In this document: positions 1 to 4,827 of the stretch, one piece after another
How the letters are laid out: each line of letters opens with the position of its first letter
Position numbering within the stretch: position 1 is the first letter of the stretch
Source of the DNA: an uncultured archaeon
GTDB lineage: Archaea > Thermoproteota > Nitrososphaeria > Nitrososphaerales > Nitrosopumilaceae
Direction of reading: 5' to 3'
Length of the DNA: 7,868 nucleotides
Assembly: GCA_950073955.1 (NCBI GenBank)
Contig: CATMRH010000058.1
Span: 1 to 7,868 of the forward strand
The notes under the pieces: model-generated
What the model was told of the DNA's origin: nothing
The model's database searches: none
The model's input: the letters and a program-made list of their open reading frames with translations, nothing else
Made by a program: the position numbers and the translations under genes

Positions 1-90
1 TCAGGAGCTGATTCTTCAGGAGCTGATTCTTCAGGAGCTGATTCTTCAGGAGCTGATTCTTCAGGAGCTGATTCTTCAGGAGCTGATTCT
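1..90. repeat. Six perfect tandem copies of a 15-bp unit
   Basis: The unit tcaggagctgattct occurs six times head to tail with no mismatch, and the array may continue beyond base 1. It is in frame with the minus-strand gene starting at 110 and encodes the repeated pentapeptide EESAP. Complete identity at synonymous positions implies recent expansion by slippage or unequal recombination. Confidence 0.97.
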
Positions 91-110
91 TCTACTTTAT
101 CGTCAGACAT
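1..110 (-). CDS. N-terminal part of unknown protein with EESAP repeats (runs off the left edge)
   Basis: An ATG on the minus strand at 110 opens a frame that reads MSDDKVE and then repeats the pentapeptide E-E-S-A-P without interruption to the window edge. The frame stays open for all 36 visible codons and the repeat is exactly 15 bp, so it never breaks frame. An AT-rich element (131-144) lies about 21-34 bp upstream of the ATG, where an archaeal TATA box would be expected. The visible part is acidic, with Pro and Ala, so it is probably a disordered N-terminal extension ahead of a folded domain that lies outside the window. Function cannot be inferred from the visible part. The start and strand are fairly secure; the identity is unknown. 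Confidence 0.72.
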   Translation of the reverse strand, partial: MSDDKVEESAPEESAPEESAPEESAPEESAPEESAP

Positions 111-157
111 GAAATTAGATATTTGTCCTCATTAAAAAAATTTTGCAATCCAAATCT

Positions 158-247
158 TTATTGACCTAATTCGTTTTCCAAAAATAGGTTTGCACGCCAA
201 GAAGTGTTGACCATAGCTTGTCCTAGATAATTTAACAAGATTTTCAT
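158..247 (-). CDS. Possible 29-residue small protein
   Basis: The minus strand has an ATG at 247 followed by 29 codons and TAA. The product begins MKILLNYLGQ and ends LENELGQ, with one Trp and a mixed, protein-like composition. An AT-rich TATA-like stretch (264-271, reading atttaatt on the minus strand) lies 17-24 bp upstream. It sits just upstream of, and on the same strand as, the repeat-containing gene that starts at 110, with 47 bp between them. No domain is recognised. The alternative is that this 180-bp gap is simply intergenic; an ORF of this length is common by chance, so confidence is low. Confidence 0.25.
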   Translation of the reverse strand: MKILLNYLGQAMVNTSWRANLFLENELGQ

Positions 248-288
248 CAACCAAAAGTTAATCAATTAAATGAATTTGATATGTTGTA

Positions 289-525
289 ATGAGTTTAGGA
301 GGCAATCTGATATTTTTTGGAACTGCGATTCTCATTTTAGATGTTTTAATATTTTCAGGTACTTTTCCATCAAAGTCATTAAATGATCCTTCTCTTCATG
401 AACCATTTTTACTTCTTCCAGTTATTGGAATTGTTTCATTTATTGAATTACTTTCGTTATTTTTAACAAGTTTTGGATTGATAATATTCTTTAGTGGAGT
501 TATCACACTTAGAAAAAAGAAATAA
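289..525 (+). CDS. Small two-helix membrane protein of unknown function
   Basis: This 78-residue protein has two long hydrophobic stretches (about residues 4-24 and 40-71, the second possibly two helices) joined by a polar loop with Pro and Ser, and ends in a positive RKKK tail. By the positive-inside rule the C-terminus should be cytoplasmic. The ATG at 289 is the first in frame, with AT-rich sequence (264-271) at a plausible TATA distance. Its stop abuts the stop of the convergent zinc-ribbon gene: the two TAA codons form a shared TAATTA. No family is recognised; a role in membrane packaging or as a small subunit cannot be told from sequence alone. Confidence 0.6.
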   Translation: MSLGGNLIFFGTAILILDVLIFSGTFPSKSLNDPSLHEPFLLLPVIGIVSFIELLSLFLTSFGLIIFFSGVITLRKKK

Positions 526-684
526 TTATTTTGTTTTAGTTTTGTCTTTATCATCTTCTTTGTCCTTTGATCTACCAAGAAACTTTCTTAATTTGTTGAA
601 AACATCATACTCCACTTTGATCATTCCACATTTCGGGCAAAACTCCGAGTCTTCCATTTCTGCACCACAGTAAGAACAGCTCAT
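526..684 (-). CDS. Small zinc-ribbon protein (52 residues)
   Basis: The minus strand from ATG at 684 encodes 52 residues beginning MSCSYCGAEM. Two CxxC knuckles, C3-x2-C6 and C16-x2-C19 followed by Gly, make a classical zinc ribbon of the type zf-ribbon_3/zinc_ribbon_2, with the metal bound by four Cys. The remainder (residues about 21-52) is a short amphipathic stretch followed by a highly charged Lys/Asp tail. Such proteins in archaea are usually unassigned; some serve as adaptors or nucleic-acid binders, but nothing here selects a role. It is convergent with the membrane protein at 289-525, with zero bases between stop codons. The Cys spacing makes this a secure gene despite its length. 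Confidence 0.8.
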   Translation of the reverse strand: MSCSYCGAEMEDSEFCPKCGMIKVEYDVFNKLRKFLGRSKDKEDDKDKTKTK

Positions 685-734
685 TCTAAGAAAATATGCT
701 ACTAGACTTAGATAAGATTATCTATAAAACAAGA

Positions 735-744
735 TATTTATTTA
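735..744 (+). promoter_or_regulatory. TATA-like box for the duplicated-domain gene
   Basis: The sequence tatttattta lies 23-32 bp upstream of the TTG at 767. That spacing puts transcription start close to the TTG, consistent with a leaderless or very short-leader mRNA, and favours TTG over the later ATG at 800. Confidence 0.5.
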
Positions 745-766
745 ATTCAATTTAACTTTTTCAATA

Positions 767-1318
767 TTGAGTAAAGAAGAAAACGAATTGATTGAAAAAA
801 TGCAGGCTGAAATTAAATTATTTGTCACAGAGTTCAAACCCATACCAGATGATAATATTATAGAAGTCTTAGACGGCAGATTACATTTTGCGATAAAAGA
901 CCAACTTGAATATATGACTAGAGGTGCAGACATAACTGTTGGAGAATATGCAAAAATACTTTTGAAAGACTTAATTGACTATATAGAATTTAATTGGCAA
1001 AAAAAAGATAGCAGTAATTTTCATCAAATAACTGAAATTCTAAATAAAGAAGAAGCATTAAAGAGAGAGAGAGATTCGGACATATCTGATTTAGAGGCTG
1101 AAATTAAATTATTTGTCACAGAGTTCAAACCCATACCAGATGATAATATTGTAGAAGTCTTAGAAAGTAGATTACATTTTGCAGTAAAAGACCGACTTGA
1201 ATACATGGCTAAAACTGCAGACATAACTGTTGGCGAATCTGCAAAAATACTTTTGAAAGATGTAAAGGATTATGTTGAATCTAATTGGTCAACAGAAGGA
1301 TTTAGTAAATACGTATAA
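767..1318 (+). CDS. Protein with two near-identical 64-residue domains, unknown function
   Basis: The 183-residue product consists of a short N-terminus, domain copy 1 (residues 14-77), a charged linker of about 33 residues, copy 2 (residues 111-174) and a nine-residue tail. The copies align without gaps and differ at 13 of 64 positions. Each starts with AEIKLFVTEF, has a central RLHFA segment, and ends in a helix closing with NW. No signal peptide or membrane segment is visible, so it should be cytoplasmic; the domain looks mainly helical. A one-domain relative is encoded at 6408-6641, sharing LFVTEF and GR-x-HFA. Start: TTG at 767, supported by the TATA-like box; ATG at 800 is the alternative and would still keep copy 1. 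I do not recognise the family by name. The 3' end overlaps a possible small gene on the other strand. Confidence 0.85.
   Translation: MSKEENELIEKMQAEIKLFVTEFKPIPDDNIIEVLDGRLHFAIKDQLEYMTRGADITVGEYAKILLKDLIDYIEFNWQKKDSSNFHQITEILNKEEALKRERDSDISDLEAEIKLFVTEFKPIPDDNIVEVLESRLHFAVKDRLEYMAKTADITVGESAKILLKDVKDYVESNWSTEGFSKYV
806..997 (+). repeat. Intragenic domain repeat, copy 1
   Basis: This is the first copy of a 192-bp direct repeat inside the 767-1318 gene, with its partner exactly 291 bp downstream. The first part is identical at the nucleotide level over 56 bp (804-859 against 1095-1150), and divergence rises toward the 3' end. Confidence 0.93.
1097..1288 (+). repeat. Intragenic domain repeat, copy 2
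   Basis: This is the second copy of the 192-bp repeat, in the same frame and without indels relative to copy 1. The encoded domain differs at 13 of 64 residues, mostly conservative changes such as Ile/Val and Asp/Glu in the first half. Confidence 0.93.
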
Positions 1319-1450
1319 AAAAATGCTACCTTTCTTGACTTGATAACTATTGATTACCTCCCCTTTTAGATTTTGTTTGAACAATAAATCATGTCTTTCA
1401 AATAAACCCTCAAGGTCAGTAATTACAGTTGTTGTAAATTGTGGTTTCAT
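1289..1450 (-). CDS. Possible 53-residue small protein
   Basis: An ATG on the minus strand at 1450 opens a 53-codon frame ending in TGA, beginning MKPQFTTTVI. Composition is ordinary for a soluble protein, with alternating polar and hydrophobic residues; the last seven residues lie antisense to the 3' end of the duplicated-domain gene (30 bp overlap). A TATA-like cttatact (about 1470-1478 read on the minus strand) sits 20-28 bp upstream. Nothing else explains the gap at 1319-1582; the rest of it (1451-1582) shows no gene. No family is recognised, and the ORF could be fortuitous in this AT-rich DNA. Confidence 0.4.
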   Translation of the reverse strand: MKPQFTTTVITDLEGLFERHDLLFKQNLKGEVINSYQVKKGSIFLYVFTKSFC

Positions 1451-1582
1451 GATTCAATACAATCAAAACAGTATAAGATCAAATTTAAACAGGTAATTTT
1501 TGAAACTTGGTAATTTCTCGTTAATGAAAAATTATGAAAAGTTGTGACTAAAATACGGGCAATTTATGAGTAGGGGTTTTGT

Positions 1583-2743
1583 TTAGAATCTCTTTTTAAT
1601 TCCAACAATCACAATAGCTGGAATCCCCAAATACATTCCAATATTCAACAAAATCAAACTAATTCCATACCCTAAAACTTCTACCTCTGAATCCATATCA
1701 ACATAGTTCAAAATTGATAAACTGGAAATCATTGGAGTAATTGCAATCTTTACCATTTCTTTGAATACTGGATTTTCACGCTCTAAATCTGCTATCTGTG
1801 GAGAAAATGAATAGTACACATCATTGAACATTCCCATAAATGCAGAACCAGATTCAGTTTGTAATAGTGAGTTATCACGTAACTCTCTGAGTAGTTGAAC
1901 TTGTGGGGCTAGCTCAGAACCATATGTTGCTGTAGCAATTAGACATCCTCCTCCTGGAATACCGCCAGGAGCGGAAGCACAATTCCCATTAATCAGTATT
2001 TCACCCATCTGTTCATGTGTTGATCCTTGAGCAATAACTTGGTGATTCTGAATTACAACAATTGTCAAGTAACCATCTGATGATAATTTTTGAATTTTTG
2101 CACCAAAAACTCCCTGACGGCCAAAGGTTGATTCACATCCAAAAATTATACTCTTATCACGTTGACCAGATATTTCAGTAAAATCAAAAGTCGTAGATTG
2201 ATACGCACCTGACCAACTTGTGTCAGAATATATCAACAGTTTTGCTTGACCTTCAGGTATGTCTTTTGTTAATTCATCTGATATTCTTTTTTCTGTTGTT
2301 TGTGGTTGTGTATCTCTAACAGTTTGTGTAGGTGCAAAGGAAAAAACATGTGTTCCAGTTATTGTTATTTCATCATGACCTCTTTTGAATGGAATTGTTA
2401 TTGTTCTATCAAATGATGTTACAATTTCATCGTAGGAAAATAGGTTTAAACCGCTAACCACGATTTCAAAATCAATATCATCGAAACCATCTCTTGCATC
2501 AATCAAATTTCTTGGCAATGTTATGATTAATTCCCCTCTGGCTCTGGGGTCTAGTGAAATTGCTAGGGATGCAGTTTCAATGTCTAAATCAAATCCTAAA
2601 ACTTCTGCGCCACGTATGGTATATTCTGGTTCTTTAAACTGCTGTGCAAAAGTAGGCACAATAACTGCACCTAACATGACCACAAATAATGTAATTACTA
2701 TAATTTTCACGTACACTGATAGTTGTTGCTTTACAAGCGACAA
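1583..2743 (-). CDS. Exported, membrane-anchored CFI-box protein
   Basis: The 386-residue protein starts with a signal peptide or anchor (hydrophobic residues about 14-33, likely cleavage after TFA at 31-33). A beta-rich extracellular region follows (about 40-255), including an ITLPRNLIDARDGFDD-type segment of the kind seen in thaumarchaeal surface proteins. The CFI box comes next, G-G-G-C-L-I-A-T-A-T-Y-G at residues 264-275, with the downstream LRELRDN segment and helices to about 345. A hydrophobic helix (about 355-382) and a KKRF tail close the protein. In known proteins this module is a C-terminal domain of cell-surface proteins; its biochemical role is not established, though the invariant Cys suggests processing or a covalent link. 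The start is TTG at 2743; no early ATG exists, and GTG at codon 10 is an alternative. A TATA-like stretch at 2770-2781 lies inside the upstream gene, so it may have its own promoter or share one with 2760-3074, 16 bp upstream. Confidence 0.88.
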   Translation of the reverse strand: MSLVKQQLSVYVKIIVITLFVVMLGAVIVPTFAQQFKEPEYTIRGAEVLGFDLDIETASLAISLDPRARGELIITLPRNLIDARDGFDDIDFEIVVSGLNLFSYDEIVTSFDRTITIPFKRGHDEITITGTHVFSFAPTQTVRDTQPQTTEKRISDELTKDIPEGQAKLLIYSDTSWSGAYQSTTFDFTEISGQRDKSIIFGCESTFGRQGVFGAKIQKLSSDGYLTIVVIQNHQVIAQGSTHEQMGEILINGNCASAPGGIPGGGCLIATATYGSELAPQVQLLRELRDNSLLQTESGSAFMGMFNDVYYSFSPQIADLERENPVFKEMVKIAITPMISSLSILNYVDMDSEVEVLGYGISLILLNIGMYLGIPAIVIVGIKKRF

Positions 2744-2759
2744 ATAAACCCAGACTAAT

Positions 2760-3074
2760 TCACTTATTCATTTTATTTTTAGATTCTCCTTTCTTTATCA
2801 TCCACCAACGAAAGCCAACGAAAAGAGAAATGGCTATAATAATTCCAGCATAAAGCCAGTATTGACCAGTGTGATCCTGAAAAAGACATTGCTGAATCTC
2901 ATTGTATAGTTCGTATTGCTCTAAAAGTTTGGGATCATTGTAACTGTTCAAATTCTGTTGGTTGAGAAAACTGATTCGTTCTTGGATTTGCTTTTGTAAT
3001 GTCTCAAGATTTTTAGTATCTTTATCACTGCAAAAATATCCAAGTTGGAGGAAAATTTTTTCTAGATTAATCAT
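2760..3074 (-). CDS. Small one-helix membrane protein with soluble N-terminal region
   Basis: This 104-residue protein has a polar, Gln/Asn/Leu-rich N-terminal region (residues 1-70) likely to form coiled-coil or helical hairpin segments. One transmembrane helix follows at about 73-93 (from YWLYAGIII to FRWWMI), then a Lys-rich tail. The basic tail predicts a cytoplasmic C-terminus, which would leave the N-terminal helices outside, in keeping with its surface-protein neighbour. There are two Cys (15 and 63). It ends 16 bp before the CFI-box gene on the same strand, so the two may be co-transcribed. No family is recognised. The ATG at 3074 is the first in frame. Confidence 0.65.
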   Translation of the reverse strand: MINLEKIFLQLGYFCSDKDTKNLETLQKQIQERISFLNQQNLNSYNDPKLLEQYELYNEIQQCLFQDHTGQYWLYAGIIIAISLFVGFRWWMIKKGESKNKMNK

Positions 3075-3155
3075 GATTTACTAGATTTACGATTTTCTTA
3101 GCATTTAGTATTATTGGTGATATGAGAAATCTTGTCTAGGATTACGAATTATCGA

Positions 3156-3173
3156 AGTGTTAATAGTGTTAAT
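3156..3173. repeat. 9-bp direct repeat upstream of the 33-residue gene
   Basis: Two abutting copies of agtgttaat lie 15-32 bp upstream of the ATG at 3188, exactly where the TATA box should be. The second copy continues into cac, giving a small gtg...cac dyad. It could be a binding site for a regulator or only a local duplication. Confidence 0.45.
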
Positions 3174-3187
3174 CACGTAATAATATT

Positions 3188-3289
3188 ATGAACACAGCTC
3201 CCATTTGGCAACATAGAGATATGTGTTCTGATTGCAAACGAGTAAAATGCATGAGTGGTTGTAACTGTGATTGTCATTGGAATCCCTAA
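3188..3289 (+). CDS. 33-residue Cys-rich peptide with C-x-C-x-C-H motif
   Basis: An ATG at 3188 opens 33 codons ending in TAA at 3287-3289. Six Cys are packed in the last two thirds: C13-x2-C16, C21, C25-x-C27-x-C29, followed directly by H30, with H9 nearby. This density and regular spacing is not expected by chance and indicates a metal-binding (zinc, iron or copper) mini-protein, or a metal-sensing or redox peptide. The C-x-C-x-C-H ending recurs in the 41-residue peptide encoded at 6627-6752. A TATA-like gttaatag (3159-3166) sits 22-29 bp upstream. A longer minus-strand frame over the same bases lacks protein-like features. No family name is known to me. Confidence 0.65.
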   Translation: MNTAPIWQHRDMCSDCKRVKCMSGCNCDCHWNP

Positions 3290-3350
3290 AAACAAATTCT
3301 TGAGCAAGATTACAAAACAGTTTTCAAACTTTGGAAAACAAAGTAGAGAA

Positions 3351-3360
3351 TTTTTATTTA
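3351..3360 (+). promoter_or_regulatory. TATA-like box for the uracil-DNA glycosylase gene
   Basis: The sequence tttttattta lies 22-31 bp upstream of the ATG at 3382, placing transcription start at or a few bases before the start codon. Confidence 0.5.
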
Positions 3361-3381
3361 CATCAACTGAAATAATTCCAT

Positions 3382-4041
3382 ATGAAATCAATTGAATCAC
3401 TAAACAAAAAGATTACAAGTTGTAAAAAATGTCCAAGACTTGCAGTATACATCAGAGATGTTGCAAAAAATAAGGTAAGGCGATTCAAGGATGAGAAATA
3501 TTATGGCAAACCACTTTCAGGATTTGGTGATGTTAATGCCAAATTATTGATTGTAGGATTGGCTCCAGCTGCTCATGGCGGAAATAGAACAGGAAGAATG
3601 TTTACAGGAGATTCTTCAGGAGACTGGGTTACAAAGGTAATGCACAAGCACGGATTTGCCTCAATACCTACAAGTCTAAACAAAGATGATGGATTAATCC
3701 TCTATAACGCATACATTACAGCAGCAATTAGATGTGCTCCTCCACAAAACAAGCCAACACGAGATGAAATAGAAAACTGTTCCATATATCTACAAGATGA
3801 ATTAAAAATTCTCAAAAACATCTCAGTGATTTTATGTCTTGGAAAAATTGCATATGATGCTACATGTAAGTTACTACAGATAAAACCCGAAAAGTTTGGA
3901 CACAACAAGATATTCACATATGACAACTACAAGATTCTAACGTCTTATCATCCATCAAAACAAAACACACAGACAGGACGTCTAACATGGAAGGAGTGGT
4001 CTGCAGTATTTACAAAAGCAAAGAGATTGATCCAAATCTAG
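3382..4041 (+). CDS. udgB: Family 5 uracil-DNA glycosylase (UDGb), iron-sulphur type
   Basis: The enzyme removes uracil, and in characterised family-5 members also other deaminated bases such as hypoxanthine, from DNA to start base excision repair. The 219 residues carry the diagnostic family-5 motif 1, GLAPAAHGGNRTGR at 59-72, where Ala replaces the polar catalytic residue of other UDG families. The HPS motif lies at 190-192. Four Cys (C14, C17, C118, C133) are in the right places to bind the [4Fe-4S] cluster typical of families 4 and 5. The RMFTGDSSGDW segment (72-82) extends the DNA-binding pocket. Length is usual for the family. ATG at 3382 is supported by the TATA-like box. It is likely transcribed alone; the following small gene is 52 bp away with its own TATA-like box. 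A family-4 enzyme is the only serious alternative, and motif 1 argues against it. Confidence 0.95.
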   Translation: MKSIESLNKKITSCKKCPRLAVYIRDVAKNKVRRFKDEKYYGKPLSGFGDVNAKLLIVGLAPAAHGGNRTGRMFTGDSSGDWVTKVMHKHGFASIPTSLNKDDGLILYNAYITAAIRCAPPQNKPTRDEIENCSIYLQDELKILKNISVILCLGKIAYDATCKLLQIKPEKFGHNKIFTYDNYKILTSYHPSKQNTQTGRLTWKEWSAVFTKAKRLIQI

Positions 4042-4064
4042 ATGGATCAGATACTAGTGAACTT

Positions 4065-4073
4065 ACATTATAT
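4065..4073 (+). promoter_or_regulatory. TATA-like box for the 66-residue Cys-rich gene
   Basis: The sequence acattatat lies 21-29 bp upstream of the tandem ATG codons at 4094/4097, suggesting transcription separate from the uracil-DNA glycosylase gene and a very short leader. Confidence 0.5.
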
Positions 4074-4093
4074 GGTAGTTTGGACTGATTGAT

Positions 4094-4294
4094 ATGATGA
4101 ATACGTGTAAGCATGAAAAAATAATATTAGATGATTTTATCTCCCACGAAACTGATGAGAATGGCAGATGTACAAAATATCTGTGTTTTAGTCATTGCTC
4201 TACGTGTAATCTTAAATTCAGAAAGTTTTTTGAACTGCTTGACAGCAAAAACAGAATCAAGTCCTTTGTTCTGACAAAGGAGGAACATGAATAA
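4094..4294 (+). CDS. Small Cys-rich, probably zinc-binding protein (66 residues)
   Basis: The product has C5-x-H7 near the N-terminus, C26, then C31-x3-C35-x2-C38 in the centre, with H34 between. The spacing fits one or two metal sites formed by Cys and His rather than a textbook CxxC/CxxC ribbon. The C-terminal 25 residues are charged and probably helical. No signal peptide or membrane helix is seen, so it should be cytoplasmic. Two ATGs are adjacent (4094 and 4097), and the TATA-like box serves either. It lies between the uracil-DNA glycosylase gene and another small Cys-rich gene on the same strand, but with separate apparent promoters. No family is recognised. Confidence 0.72.
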   Translation: MMNTCKHEKIILDDFISHETDENGRCTKYLCFSHCSTCNLKFRKFFELLDSKNRIKSFVLTKEEHE

Positions 4295-4345
4295 TCTTGA
4301 TTTTTCTAAAAACTAATTAATGAAATTAGCCAAATAATTGAAAGT

Positions 4346-4546
4346 ATGGCTGATCCAACTGAAATCAACTCGGTATTTTGGAACGAAGAAAAAAAATCAT
4401 GGGATCACAAAATGATTCATGTTGAAGAATATCATGGATTTGTAGAATGTCAACAATGTCGTAAACCCTTATCTCATAATATCAAAACAGATGGGGAATT
4501 CAAGGTAGTTTATGTGGAATGTGGGTGTTCTAGGCGAGAGAAGTGA
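4346..4546 (+). CDS. Small zinc-ribbon-like protein (66 residues)
   Basis: Cys pairs C35-x2-C38 and C59-x-C61 are separated by about 20 residues of predicted beta structure, which fits a small four-Cys metal ribbon with an irregular CxC second knuckle. The N-terminal half holds two Trp (12, 19) and several His (21, 25, 30, 44 overall). The ATG at 4346 is preceded by aactaattaa (4311-4320), a TATA-like stretch 26-35 bp upstream. The gap to the previous gene is 51 bp on the same strand. T-tracts lie downstream at 4585-4603. Function is unknown; a stand-alone ribbon of this kind may be a protein or nucleic-acid adaptor. Confidence 0.75.
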   Translation: MADPTEINSVFWNEEKKSWDHKMIHVEEYHGFVECQQCRKPLSHNIKTDGEFKVVYVECGCSRREK

Positions 4547-4584
4547 TCCCAAAAAATGACAAAAAATTAACCTAACAGTAATTA

Positions 4585-4603
4585 TTTTTTATTCCAATTT
4601 TTT
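4585..4603 (+). terminator. Probable archaeal T-tract terminator
   Basis: Two T6 runs (4585-4590 and 4598-4603) lie about 40-57 bp downstream of the 4346-4546 stop codon. Archaeal RNA polymerase stops at oligo-T without needing a hairpin, and none is obvious here. Confidence 0.45.
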
Positions 4604-4651
4604 AACTCATACATAATTCTAGTCATTTTATTGAGTCAGGAATATCTCGCG

Positions 4652-4735
4652 GTGTTAGCTGGAAGAGCCCAGATGCTCACATAAACTAGTTAATGCATTA
4701 CAGAGTCTTCAAGGTAAAGGAGACTGACTTTTTTT
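4652..4735 (+). ncRNA. Candidate structured small RNA in the gap before the prohibitin gene
   Basis: The gap at 4547-4827 is very AT-rich except for about 4638-4682, which is roughly half G+C. That segment can fold into an imperfect hairpin: GTG (4652-4654) with CAC (4678-4680), AG with CT, CTGG with CCAG, loop AAGAGC. A second stem (4704-4725) is followed by T7. A TATA-like cattttat (4624-4631) is centred about 25 bp before 4652, so an RNA of about 84 nt from 4652 to 4735 is consistent with the sequence. It lacks a tRNA T-arm and clear C/D boxes; an ACA trinucleotide after the first hairpin (4679-4681) would allow an H/ACA-like guide, but that is weak. The alternative is a chance GC patch or leader RNA. 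Confidence 0.38.
4704..4735 (+). terminator. Hairpin followed by T7
   Basis: AGTCTTC (4704-4710) pairs with GGAGACT (4719-4725) over seven positions including one G-U, around an eight-base loop. Three bases later comes a run of seven T (4729-4735). It looks like an intrinsic terminator and would end an RNA started near 4652. Confidence 0.5.
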
Positions 4736-4792
4736 CCAGACAAGTTATTCACTATACATATATTTTTCCAATGAATAATCATCATCCAATGG

Positions 4793-4815
4793 TATAATTA
4801 TGGCGTTTGCCATAA
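4793..4815 (+). promoter_or_regulatory. TATA-like box with overlapping inverted repeat, prohibitin promoter
   Basis: The sequence tataatta (4793-4800) lies 28-35 bp upstream of the TTG start. Overlapping its end is an inverted repeat: TTATGGC (4798-4804), spacer GTTT, GCCATAA (4809-4815). A regulator bound there would block TBP/TFB or polymerase. A second strong TATA-like element, tatacatatat (4753-4763), lies further upstream and could give a longer transcript. Confidence 0.45.
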
Positions 4816-4827
4816 AATTATTAGAAA

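Noticed and set aside
1..90. CRISPR-like repeat array
   Set aside because: The units are 15 bp, abut without spacers and keep an open reading frame, so this is a coding minisatellite.
742..1224. Two similar minus-strand frames (742-933 and 1024-1224) that look like a repeated protein pair
   Set aside because: They are the antisense image of the duplicated domain; their similarity only mirrors the real repeat on the plus strand.
3173..3400. 75-codon minus-strand frame across the 33-residue peptide gene
   Set aside because: It starts inside the uracil-DNA glycosylase gene and lacks any recognisable domain, whereas the plus strand has the Cys-patterned peptide and a TATA-like box for the glycosylase.
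3604..3627. Sequence in the glycosylase gene resembling the 15-bp repeat at the left edge (ggagattcttcaggaga)
   Set aside because: It encodes the conserved GDSSGDW part of the enzyme and is not a copy of the repeat; the similarity is coincidental.
4652..4735. tRNA-like D-arm pattern (AGCTGGAAGAGC) in the candidate RNA
   Set aside because: No T-arm with TTC, no anticodon stem and no acceptor pairing could be found.
4771..4797. Eight-codon frame MNNHHPMV upstream of the prohibitin gene
   Set aside because: It follows a TATA-like element, but an ORF this short is expected by chance and its stop lies inside the next promoter; no support for a leader peptide.
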